This document shows, one piece after another, positions 50,386 through 57,935 of a DNA stretch of 64,000 nucleotides (positions are counted from its first letter, which is position 1; every line of letters begins with the position of its first letter). The notes under the pieces are model-generated. The model did no database searches. It had not been told where the DNA came from and saw nothing but the letters and a program-made list of their open reading frames with translations. Origin of the DNA: Cryptosporangium sp044454545 (lineage in GTDB: Bacteria > Actinomycetota > Actinomycetes > Mycobacteriales > Cryptosporangiaceae); contig NZ_JBITDV010000005.1 of the NCBI RefSeq assembly GCF_044454545.1, forward strand, positions 62,001 through 126,000, read 5' to 3'. A program made the position numbers and the translations under genes.

Positions 50386-51750
50386 GTGACGGGACCCGCG
50401 CAGTTCCCTCAGTTCCCCTCCGACTTCGTGTGGGGAGTAGCCACCGCCTCGTACCAGATCGAGGGCGCGGTAGCCGAGGACGGGCGCGGTCCGTCGGTGT
50501 GGGACACGTTCAGCCACACGCCGGGGAAGACCCACAACGGTGACACCGGCGACGTCGCGGACGACCACTACCACCGCTATCTCGACGACTTCAATCTGAT
50601 GGCCGGTCTGGGCGTCGGCGCCTACCGGTTCTCGATCGCCTGGCCCCGGATCCAGCCGACGGGCGAGGGTCCGGCCAACCCGCTCGGTCTCGATTTTTAC
50701 GACCGCCTGGTCGACACGATGCTCGCCCGCGGCATCAGCCCGGCGGCGACGCTCTACCACTGGGACCTCCCGCAGGCGCTGGAAGACCGCGGCGGCTGGA
50801 TGCAGCGGGACATCCCCCAACGGTTCGCCGAGTACGCGGCGGTCGTCGCCGAGCGCCTGGGCGACCGGGTCAGCTACTGGATCACGCTCAACGAACCGTT
50901 CGTCGTGACCGCGTTCGGCTACGCGCTCGGCACCCACGCACCGGGGCACCGGCTGCTCGCGGGTGCGTTCCCGGTCGCGCACCACCAGCTGCTGGGGCAC
51001 GGGCTGGCGGTGTCGGCGTTGAAGAGCGCGAGCGTGGCCGGCCAGATCGGCATCACGAACGCGATGGCGCCGGTACACCCGGCCTCGTCCGACCGGGCCG
51101 ACGTCACCGCGGCCGCGGTTCTGGACCTGCTGCACAACCAGACCTACGGCGATCCGTTGTTCGCCGGCCGGTATCCCGACGAGTTGGCCGCCATCTACCG
51201 GGGCGCCGACCTCTCGGTGATCCGCGACGGCGACCTGGCGCTGATCTCGACGCCGCTGGACTTCCTCGGGGTGAACTTCTACAACCCGCACCGCGTGCAG
51301 GCCGGCGGTCCGGAGCAGCTGGGCACCGAGATCGTCGAGTACCCCGGGGTCCCGACCACCGCGATGGGCTGGCCGGTGGTGCCGGAGGCGTTCACCGAGC
51401 TGCTGACCGACCTGGTGGCGCGGTACGGACCCGCGCTGCCGCCGGTCTACATCACCGAGAACGGCGCCGCCTACGACGACCGGCCGGACGCGGACGGCCG
51501 GGTCCAGGACGACGACCGGATCGCGTACCTGGACGCACACCTGCGGGCGGTGCACGCGGCGATGGCCGCCGGGGTCGACGTCCGGGGGTACTTCTGCTGG
51601 TCGTTCCTCGACAACTTCGAGTGGGCCGAGGGCTACGACAAGCGATTCGGGCTCGTCCGCGTCGACTACGACACGCTGAAGCGGACGCCCAAGGCGTCGT
51701 ACGACTGGTACCGCTCGGTGATCGCTAAGTCTTCCGGCGGTGCGCTCTGA
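50386..51750 (+). CDS. GH1 beta-glucosidase
   Basis: A 454-residue glycoside hydrolase family 1 enzyme. It begins FPSDFVWGVATASYQIEGA. The acid/base Glu is in WITLNEPF (about E170), the nucleophile Glu in YITENGAAYD (about E358), and the aglycone/glycone sites in FCWSFLDNFEWAEGY. No signal peptide, so it is cytosolic and would cleave imported cellobiose or aryl-glucosides. The GTG start is at 50386. Upstream is a short AT-rich region shared with the divergent small gene. Its 3' end overlaps the convergent AAA gene by 26 bp. It fits functionally with the rhamnosidase as disaccharide (rutinose-type) degradation. Confidence 0.95.
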   Translation: MTGPAQFPQFPSDFVWGVATASYQIEGAVAEDGRGPSVWDTFSHTPGKTHNGDTGDVADDHYHRYLDDFNLMAGLGVGAYRFSIAWPRIQPTGEGPANPLGLDFYDRLVDTMLARGISPAATLYHWDLPQALEDRGGWMQRDIPQRFAEYAAVVAERLGDRVSYWITLNEPFVVTAFGYALGTHAPGHRLLAGAFPVAHHQLLGHGLAVSALKSASVAGQIGITNAMAPVHPASSDRADVTAAAVLDLLHNQTYGDPLFAGRYPDELAAIYRGADLSVIRDGDLALISTPLDFLGVNFYNPHRVQAGGPEQLGTEIVEYPGVPTTAMGWPVVPEAFTELLTDLVARYGPALPPVYITENGAAYDDRPDADGRVQDDDRIAYLDAHLRAVHAAMAAGVDVRGYFCWSFLDNFEWAEGYDKRFGLVRVDYDTLKRTPKASYDWYRSVIAKSSGGAL

Positions 51751-53011
51751 GGTAGGCGTGCAGGTCCTCGTAGCTGCCCTCGGAGGGCCCGGCGGCGGCA
51801 CGAGCGAGGTCCAGCCAGACCCCTACGCTCGGCCGCACCCGGCGGGCCGCCGCGGTGAGATCCGCTTCCTCGATCGGACGCGCCTGACCGGCCCGCAGCG
51901 AGTCCGACAACGCCGAGTCGACCGCCGACTCCACGACCCGCCTCAGATCGGCCGCCGAGTATCCGGCGGTGGCCTCGGCGATGTCGCCGAGATCGAAGTC
52001 GGCAACCAACCGGTTCCGCAGCTGGTACCGCAGGATCGCGCTGCGCGCCGAGACGTCCGGTGGCGCGACCAGCACCATCCGGTCGAGCCGCCCGGCGCGG
52101 CGCAGGGCCGGATCGAGGTCCCACGGGCGGCTGGTGGACGCCACGACGAACACCCCCGAGTCGGCCCGGGCCAGCGAGTCGAGCTCGAACAGCAGCTGGT
52201 TGACGACCGTCCGCAGCGGGCTGGGGTTCTGCAGCCGCGACCGCTTCGGCCCGATCGCGTCGACCTCGTCGAGGAACAACACGCACGGGGCGCTGCGCCG
52301 CGCGGTCGAGAACACCGCACGCAGGCGTCGCTCGGCGGCCGAGCTCGACGCCATCAGCGCCGCGGTGGGCGTCGGCCGGTCGAGCACGTCGGCCCGCCCG
52401 ATGCGGTAGAAGTTCGCCCGGAGCTCGCCGGCGATCGCGCGGGCCAGGAACGCCTTGCCGCAGCCGGCCGGCCCGTAGAGCAGCACGCCGCCGGTCGTCC
52501 GCATGCCGAACGCGCGGGCGAACGCCGGGTTGCGCACCGGTGCGATGGCCCGCTCGATCCGCTCCTTCGCGTCGATCGCACCGGCGACGTCGGCCAGCGT
52601 CAGGTCGGTGACGACCACCCCGTCGACGTCACCGGGGCCGACCGGGTCGGGCAGCCCGTCGGGGACCTGGTCGGTCTGCGGTAAGTCTTGGACCTGGGCC
52701 TCGGCGGCGTCCCAATCGAAGCCGGAGCGACCGACCATCGCGGGGTCGGCGCTGGGCCGGTCGGCGGCGATCCGGCTGCCCGGACGCGCGGCGCCGAGCT
52801 CGGCGGACGCGCGGCGCAGCAGCGCGATCGCTTCCTCGTTGGCCGGGTCGGAGCGGAGCACTGTGGAACAGTGCTCGAGGGCCTCGGCGGCGCGCCCACG
52901 GTCCAGCAGCAGGCCGGCGACGTGCAGCCGTAACGGGACGTCGTTCGACGCGGCCGTAACCGCAGCGAGCAAACTAGCCAGGAGCGGATCGTCCTCCGAC
53001 CGGGGCGTCAC
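51725..53011 (-). CDS. AAA+ ATPase with N-terminal TPR-like segment
   Basis: The protein has 428 residues. Residues about 8-75 look like one or two TPR-like helical hairpins (LHVAGLLLDRGRAAEALEHCSTVL). The AAA+ module starts near 140 with a FtsH/Cdc48-like hinge (DLTLADVAGAIDAKERIERAI), Walker A GPAGCGKA (about 180-187), where Ala replaces the usual Thr/Ser, Walker B VLFLDEVDAIG, and an arginine-finger region LRRAGRLDRMV. The Walker A change may weaken nucleotide binding but the Lys is intact. No protease domain. Function and client unknown. It ends convergent with the GH1 gene. Confidence 0.85.
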   Translation of the reverse strand: MTPRSEDDPLLASLLAAVTAASNDVPLRLHVAGLLLDRGRAAEALEHCSTVLRSDPANEEAIALLRRASAELGAARPGSRIAADRPSADPAMVGRSGFDWDAAEAQVQDLPQTDQVPDGLPDPVGPGDVDGVVVTDLTLADVAGAIDAKERIERAIAPVRNPAFARAFGMRTTGGVLLYGPAGCGKAFLARAIAGELRANFYRIGRADVLDRPTPTAALMASSSAAERRLRAVFSTARRSAPCVLFLDEVDAIGPKRSRLQNPSPLRTVVNQLLFELDSLARADSGVFVVASTSRPWDLDPALRRAGRLDRMVLVAPPDVSARSAILRYQLRNRLVADFDLGDIAEATAGYSAADLRRVVESAVDSALSDSLRAGQARPIEEADLTAAARRVRPSVGVWLDLARAAAGPSEGSYEDLHAYLRAHRRKT

Positions 53012-53065
53012 CCCCGCACCCTACCGTTTCTTGGTGGGCGGCCCGGTCAGACCTTGTCGGTTTTG

Positions 53066-53686
53066 TCAGAGGGTGAGGATCAGGGCCGTTGCTATGGCGG
53101 CCAGGCCTTCGCCGCGGCCGGTGAAGCCCAGGCCGTCGGTGGTGGTCGCGGAGATCGAGACCGGCGCGCCCAGCACGGTGCCGAGCGTGCCTTCGGCTTC
53201 CGCCCGTCGCGGGCCGATCTGGGGCGAGACGCCGACGAGCTGGATCGCGACGTTCCCGACCAGGAATCCCGCCTGCCGGACGCGCCGCGAGGTCTCGGCC
53301 AGCAGCGTGACGCCGGACGCACCCGCCCACTCCGGACGATCGGTTCCGTAGTTGCTGCCCAGGTCTCCGAGGCCGGCCGCGGACAGCAGCGCGTCGCAGG
53401 CCGCGTGGGCCGCGACGTCGCCGTCGGAATGGCCGACGAGTCCGGGCCGGCCGGGCCACTGCAACCCGGCGACCCAGCACTCGCGGCTCTCGTCGTAGGC
53501 GTGTACGTCGGTGCCGATGCCCACCCGCGGTAGACGCGGGGCCGGGTCACCGACGAGCAACGGCGCGCCCGCAGGCGCGGGGCTGATCGGGGCCGGACTG
53601 ATCGGGACCGGCATGAGGGGGGCCGGGCTGATCGGGGCGGGCAGATCGGCGCCGAGCTCGGGAATCTCCTCGGGTGTCGTCGTCAC
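53066..53686 (-). CDS. ispF: 2-C-methyl-D-erythritol 2,4-cyclodiphosphate synthase with N-terminal repeat extension
   Basis: IspF makes MEcPP in the MEP isoprenoid pathway. The core (about 50-206) has GIGTDVHAY, GHSDGDVAAHAACDALLSAAGLGDLG and the C-terminal TTTDGLGFTGRGEGLAAIA. The first roughly 45 residues are an extension of proline-rich pentapeptides (PAPIS type), absent from ordinary IspF, which is about 155-160 residues. The start GTG overlaps the ispD stop (GTGA), so the two pathway genes are coupled. The usual NxD/QxPK loop reads NVAIQLVGVSPQIGPRR here. Confidence 0.94.
   Translation of the reverse strand: MTTTPEEIPELGADLPAPISPAPLMPVPISPAPISPAPAGAPLLVGDPAPRLPRVGIGTDVHAYDESRECWVAGLQWPGRPGLVGHSDGDVAAHAACDALLSAAGLGDLGSNYGTDRPEWAGASGVTLLAETSRRVRQAGFLVGNVAIQLVGVSPQIGPRRAEAEGTLGTVLGAPVSISATTTDGLGFTGRGEGLAAIATALILTL
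53579..53653. repeat. 15-bp tandem repeat (5 units) in ispF
   Basis: Five 15-bp units of the type cgggctgatcggggc, encoding proline-rich pentapeptides (PAPIS, PVPIS, PAPLM) near the N-terminus of IspF. The array is in frame. Confidence 0.93.
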
Positions 53687-54408
53687 ACCCGAGAGCCTGC
53701 CATGGCGCTCTCCGAGGCGAGCACGGCGGACGCCACGACCAGATCGAACGGGCGGGTGACTTTCAGCGCGTTCGGGTGCCCCGGCACGGTGTGTACCGGC
53801 AGCCCGAGCCGCTCGACCAGCCCGGCGTCGTCGGTGAGGGAGTCGTCGCAGGCGGCATGCGCCTCGGCCAGTACCGCCCGGGCGAAGCCCTGGGGCGTCT
53901 GCACGAGCCGCAGCAGCTCGCGGTCGACAGTGGAGGAGACGACGCCGTCCGGACCCAGCTGCCGCACCGTGTCGACGACCGGCAGCACCGGGACGACGGC
54001 CGGGTGCCCGGCGCGGACCGCGGCGGCGACGGCGTCGGCGAGTTCGGGCGGCGCGAGCGCCCTGGCCGCGTCGTGGACGAGCACGACGTCGCAGTGGCCG
54101 GGGGCCGCGGCCAGTGCGGCGGCGACCGAGGCCTGACGCGTACCGCCACCCTCGACGACCAGCAGCTCGGCGGTGGTGATCACCGGCGCGAGCAGGTCGT
54201 GGACCAGGTCGGCCGCTCCCGGCGGTGCGGCCACGACGACCGCGGCGACACTGCGTGCGGCGGCCAGGCGCCGCACCGCGTGCACGACCAGCGGTTCGCC
54301 GCCGAGGTGGCGGAGGGATTTCGGGGCCCCCGGACCAAGACGCTCGCCCCGGCCTGCGGCCGGGACGAGCGCTACGGTGTCCTGCGGGGTGTCCGACCTG
54401 GACACCAT
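53683..54408 (-). CDS. ispD: 2-C-methyl-D-erythritol 4-phosphate cytidylyltransferase
   Basis: IspD, 241 residues, transfers CMP to methylerythritol phosphate in the MEP pathway. It has the nucleotide-binding LVPAAGRGERLGPGAPKSL (about 13-31), VLVHDAARALAPPELAD and a C-terminal KVTRPFDLVVASAVL. ATG at 54408, 4 bp after the carD stop, without an independent ribosome-binding site, so it depends on carD translation. Coupled to ispF. The carD-ispD-ispF order is conserved in Actinobacteria. Confidence 0.95.
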   Translation of the reverse strand: MVSRSDTPQDTVALVPAAGRGERLGPGAPKSLRHLGGEPLVVHAVRRLAAARSVAAVVVAAPPGAADLVHDLLAPVITTAELLVVEGGGTRQASVAAALAAAPGHCDVVLVHDAARALAPPELADAVAAAVRAGHPAVVPVLPVVDTVRQLGPDGVVSSTVDRELLRLVQTPQGFARAVLAEAHAACDDSLTDDAGLVERLGLPVHTVPGHPNALKVTRPFDLVVASAVLASESAMAGSRV

Positions 54409-54412
54409 CAAA

Positions 54413-54895
54413 TCAAGAGGCCAGGACCTTGTCGAGCAGCAGCTCGGCGTCGTCCTTACCGGTGCCCTCGGCGAGGGCGAGTTCGCCGACGAGGATGTCA
54501 CGGGCCTTCGCGAGCATGCGCTTCTCGCCGGCGGAGAGCCCACGCTCCTTGTCGCGCCGCCACAGGTCGCGGACGACCTCGGCCACCTTGTTCACGTCGC
54601 CGGAGGCGAGCTTCTCGAGGTTGGCCTTGTAGCGACGGGACCAGTTGGTCGGCTCTTCGGTGTGGGGAGCGCGGAGAACCTGGAAGACCTTGTCCAGACC
54701 CTCCTCGCCCACCACCTCACGGACGCCTACGATTTCAGCGTTCTCAGCCGGGACGCGCACAGTGAGGTCACCCTGGGCGACCTTCAGGACGAGGTACTGC
54801 TTTTCGACACCCTTGATGACCCGGGTTTCGATGGCCTCAATGAGAGCGGCCCCGTGGTGGGGGTAGACAACGGTCTCGCCGACGGTGAAAGTCAT
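54413..54895 (-). CDS. carD: CarD-family RNA-polymerase-binding transcription factor
   Basis: A 160-residue CarD/CdnL protein. The N-terminal RNAP-interacting Tudor-like domain is visible in MTFTVGETVVYPHHGAALIEAI, and the C-terminal helical domain contains WSRRYKANLEKLASGD and EKRMLAKARDILVGELALAEG. CarD stabilises open complexes at rRNA and other promoters in mycobacteria and is essential there. Length and spacing are standard. It is the first gene of the minus-strand carD-ispD-ispF transcript, with AAAGGGG upstream of the ATG. Confidence 0.97.
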   Translation of the reverse strand: MTFTVGETVVYPHHGAALIEAIETRVIKGVEKQYLVLKVAQGDLTVRVPAENAEIVGVREVVGEEGLDKVFQVLRAPHTEEPTNWSRRYKANLEKLASGDVNKVAEVVRDLWRRDKERGLSAGEKRMLAKARDILVGELALAEGTGKDDAELLLDKVLAS

Positions 54896-55348
54896 GAGTC
54901 GGAAACCCCTTTCGCTGTGTCAAGGATAACACGGCGTCACGGTGTTCGGGCCTGGTCCAGGCCACCGAAACCGCAGGTCAGGGGACGTGACAAAACTCTT
55001 GGAAGCTTGACACGCGAGACCGGTTTCTGATCGGTCCGCTGGTCATCGCCGGTCGCCGGGCCCCTCACAAAGGACGGTACGGCGGCTCGGTGGGCCCACG
55101 ATGTGAGATCGGCCGCAACGCCCTCGACCTCGATGAAGTCCCTGGTGAGCGTAGGGGTGAAACCCCTGACCCGGCCCCCTGCCTACGGATTCCGAAGGGC
55201 GAGCGCAGCGAATACGTGAATCATCCCTCGTCGACCGACGCAGGCCCGACGCGCACGGGATCGAATGATTTCTCCACTGTTTTGGGACTGAGGTGGCGCG
55301 CTGTCGATCGGTCGGTCACAGTAGGGCGAGAGCGTGGTGGAGGCGCCG
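54896..55348. promoter_or_regulatory. 453-bp region between carD and the thioredoxin-like gene with an RNA-like structure
   Basis: No convincing protein gene. On the + strand, AGGGGT-GAA-ACCCCT (55153-55167) is a tight hairpin, and CGTAGG (55150-55155) can instead pair with CCTACG (55182-55187), so the elements overlap. A TTGACA at 55007-55012 has no good -10 at the proper distance. The region should hold divergent promoters for carD and the downstream gene. A small RNA or leader element is possible but not identified. Confidence 0.45.
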
Positions 55349-56086
55349 ATGAGCCGCCGACCTGACAGTGACGAACCGGCCAGCGATGGCGCTGGTCGCG
55401 ACGGTGAGATCCGGGGGCTACCGCCGGAGTGGGGCACGATCGTCGTCCCCGACGACCTTCGCGACCTGTCCGACGAGGTGGAGTCGGTACGCGCCGAAAT
55501 CGCAGCTGAGAGACGTGTCAGGCGTCGGCGGCGGTGGTTGCGTCCGGGGCTGTCCGGGCCACTGTTCGCCCTGATCCTGTTCCTGGTGGCCGCGATCGGC
55601 AGCCTGATGGTGATCGTGCTGCCGAAGCCGAGCCGCCCGCCGCGTCGCGAGCCGCTGGCCAGCCCGAGCGTCGCGGTCGGGGTCGCGGGCGGCCTGGTAC
55701 CCGCGCTGTCGCTCTCCGGCGACGGGGGGATGACGTCATCGCTGCGTGAGTTCCGCCCGGCCGTCCTACTCATCTCGCCGGCCGGGTGCACCACGTGTTC
55801 CGTAGTTCGGAATCGACTGGTGACCGCGACCGACGAGACCCAGCTGACCGTGATCTGGGTCACTGAGAGTAGCCAAGCGATTACCCGACTACCGGGGCTG
55901 GCGGCCAACCGGCTCGTCTCGCTGGCCGACCCGACGGCGATGGCGCGGACCGCGATCGCCGGGGTCTCGGCCACCGGCCCGACCGCGGTCCTGATCCGTA
56001 CCGACGGCAGAATCCGGCGGATCGTGCCGAACGTCACCGACCCGGCCACGTTGCGGCCGGAGCTGGCTGCGTTGACGATCCGCTGA
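55349..56086 (+). CDS. Membrane-anchored thioredoxin-like protein (CxxC)
   Basis: The protein has 245 residues. A basic cytosolic N-terminus (about 1-68), one transmembrane helix (about 70-92) and an outside domain with LLISPAGCTTCSVVRNRL (Cys-Thr-Thr-Cys, a thioredoxin-type dithiol) and GPTAVLIRTDGRI, where a cis-Pro is expected. This resembles TlpA/ResA-like envelope thiol proteins, though the fold is inferred from the motif only. ATG 55349 has GGAGG 7 nt before. The next gene begins with no gap, so the two form a unit. Confidence 0.78.
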   Translation: MSRRPDSDEPASDGAGRDGEIRGLPPEWGTIVVPDDLRDLSDEVESVRAEIAAERRVRRRRRWLRPGLSGPLFALILFLVAAIGSLMVIVLPKPSRPPRREPLASPSVAVGVAGGLVPALSLSGDGGMTSSLREFRPAVLLISPAGCTTCSVVRNRLVTATDETQLTVIWVTESSQAITRLPGLAANRLVSLADPTAMARTAIAGVSATGPTAVLIRTDGRIRRIVPNVTDPATLRPELAALTIR

Positions 56087-56914
56087 GTGAGGCTCATCCC
56101 CGCTCTGCTGCGTTCGTGTCACCCGGAACCGACGCTCGCGGTGACCGCGGGCGTCACCGCGCTGGCGGCCGCCTCCGGCCGGCCGCTGCCCGGCCTGGTG
56201 GCGGTCGCCGCGGCCGTGCTGGCCGGTCAGCTCACCACCGGCTGGCACAACGACTGGTTGGACGCCGAGCGGGACGCCGCCGTCGGGCGGACCGGTAAGC
56301 CGGTGGCCGCCGGAGCGGTGTCCCGTTCGCTCGTCGGGCGGGCGGCGCTGATCGCCGGCGTGTCGTGCGTCCCGCTCTCGTTCCTCTCCGGCTGGCGAGC
56401 GGGGCTGGTGCACCTGGCCGCGGTCGGCTGCGCGCTGGCCTACAACGTCCGCCTGAAAGCGACGCCGTTCTCCGCCCTGCCGTACGCGCTGGCGTTCGCG
56501 GCCGCACCCGCGTTCGTCACGCTCGGCCTGCCCGGCTCGCCGTGGCCGCCGCCCTGGCTCCTGCTCGCCGGTGCCGCCCTGGGCACCGGGGCGCACTTCG
56601 CGAACGTCCTCGCCGACCTGGAGGACGACGCGGCGACCGGTATTTCCGGGCTGCCGCACCGGCTGGGCCGGCGGGCGTCGGAGGTGATCGCGGCAGCGCT
56701 GCTCGGGCTGGTGGCGGTTCTGCTGACGTTCGGGCCGCCCGGAGCTCCGGGGCCGCTCGCCTGGGGCCTTCTGGCCGCGAGCGCGGTGGTGCTGGCCGTG
56801 GGCGCGCTGCTCGGGCGCCATCCGGGATCGCGGGCGCTGTTCCGGGCCGTGCTCGTCGCGGCCGGCGCCGACGTCTGCCTGCTGCTGCTCAGCGGGTCGT
56901 CGCTGGGGGCATGA
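56087..56914 (+). CDS. UbiA-family prenyltransferase-like membrane protein
   Basis: This 275-residue protein with about eight or nine transmembrane helices has the first UbiA Asp-rich motif as NDWLDAERDAAVGRTGKPV and a second as NVLADLEDDAATG, which bind prenyl diphosphate through Mg2+. The family attaches prenyl chains to aromatic or other acceptors (quinones, heme, decaprenylphosphoryl-ribose). Acceptor unknown. GTG start directly after the previous stop (TGA|GTG). Confidence 0.9.
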   Translation: MRLIPALLRSCHPEPTLAVTAGVTALAAASGRPLPGLVAVAAAVLAGQLTTGWHNDWLDAERDAAVGRTGKPVAAGAVSRSLVGRAALIAGVSCVPLSFLSGWRAGLVHLAAVGCALAYNVRLKATPFSALPYALAFAAAPAFVTLGLPGSPWPPPWLLLAGAALGTGAHFANVLADLEDDAATGISGLPHRLGRRASEVIAAALLGLVAVLLTFGPPGAPGPLAWGLLAASAVVLAVGALLGRHPGSRALFRAVLVAAGADVCLLLLSGSSLGA

Positions 56915-57052
56915 CCTGGGGTTTCGGGGTAGTCGGCAGGTTGCTTCGCGCGGCACGCCGACCCGATGCACGGGCCTGATCCGGCCAGACACTACGCTAT
57001 GCCGGTCTACACATCGTAGATACCCGAGGTGTGCACACGAGAGGAAGCCGCC

Positions 57053-57859
57053 GTGAGCCGCTCGACCACTCGGTCAGCCGGAATTCCGAGGCGGCGCGGC
57101 CGCCGGGCCGCGACCCTGATCACGCTTGGCCTCGTCGGCGCCGCCGCGCTCACCGGGTGCAGCGCCGGCCAGGTCGCCGAGACGGCGATGAAGGTTCCGG
57201 CCATCCAGGGCGTCGACGCGCACGTCGGCGACCTCGTGGTCCGGGACGCGATGATCGCGTTCCCGGCCGAGGGCGTCACCTGGCCCTCGGGCAGCGACGT
57301 GCCGCTGACGATGCGCCTGGTCAACAACGGTGCCACGGCCGATCGCCTGGTTTCGGCGTCGAGCGACCTGACCCGGTCGGTGCAGCTCCGGGTCGTGGCC
57401 GAGGGTGGTCAGGCCTCCGAGGAGCCGAGCGCTCCGGCGTCCGAGACCGGGTCGCCGTCGGCAGGCGGCACGATCCCGGCCGGTGCCACGAACACCCCGT
57501 CCGGCGCGGTCGAGACCGGCACCCCGGCCCCGACGCTCAGCAACGGTCAGCCCAGCCCGGCCCCGTCGCGCGGCACGCCCTCTCCGGTGGTCGTCTCCCC
57601 GGTGCCGACGGCGAGCCCGGGCACCACGCTTCCGCTGGAGCTCCCGGCCGGGAAGTTCGTCGCGCTCGACGCGCCCGGCCCGCAGCTGGTCATGGTGTCG
57701 ACCGGCAGCCGGCTCGACACGGCCATGATGATCACGGTGACGCTGAAGTTCGAGCGGGCCGGTGCGATCACGCTCGAACTGCCGTTCGCGCCTCCCGGCA
57801 CGCCGCTTCCCCGCACCTCGCTGACCCATTCGGGCGACGAAGAGGGCGGGCACGAGTAG
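57053..57859 (+). CDS. Lipoprotein with PCuAC/DUF461-like domain and a Pro/Ser/Thr-rich insertion
   Basis: A 268-residue lipoprotein. Twin-Arg-like basic start, hydrophobic segment and lipobox ALTGC (about Cys 36). The following region (VGDLVVRDAMIAFPAEG, LTMRLVNNGATADRLVSASSDLT) resembles the PCu(A)C/DUF461 fold, but the histidine/methionine copper ligands of true copper chaperones are not visible. A roughly 80-residue Ser/Thr/Pro-rich insertion (about 122-203) splits the domain. GTG 57053 has GAGGAAG upstream. It is followed by a strong terminator. A lipoprotein of this sort next to radA is common in Actinobacteria; role unknown. Confidence 0.75.
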   Translation: MSRSTTRSAGIPRRRGRRAATLITLGLVGAAALTGCSAGQVAETAMKVPAIQGVDAHVGDLVVRDAMIAFPAEGVTWPSGSDVPLTMRLVNNGATADRLVSASSDLTRSVQLRVVAEGGQASEEPSAPASETGSPSAGGTIPAGATNTPSGAVETGTPAPTLSNGQPSPAPSRGTPSPVVVSPVPTASPGTTLPLELPAGKFVALDAPGPQLVMVSTGSRLDTAMMITVTLKFERAGAITLELPFAPPGTPLPRTSLTHSGDEEGGHE

Positions 57860-57874
57860 GCCCGGTCTTCGATG

Positions 57875-57907
57875 AACGCGGCCGGGGCTTCCCGGCCGCG
57901 TTTTTTT
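57875..57907 (+). terminator. Rho-independent terminator
   Basis: An 11-bp GC-rich stem (acgcggccggg / cccggccgcgt) with a GCTT loop and a 7-T run immediately after (57901-57907). It lies 16 bp after the lipoprotein stop, on the + strand. This is the clearest classical terminator in the window. Confidence 0.92.
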
Positions 57908-57935
57908 GTCGCATCCGGCCCGTAGGGTCTCGCGC

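Noticed and set aside
54918..54923. TTGACA -35 box for carD on the minus strand
   Set aside because: It lies only 23-28 bp before the ATG, leaving no room for a -10 element and leader.
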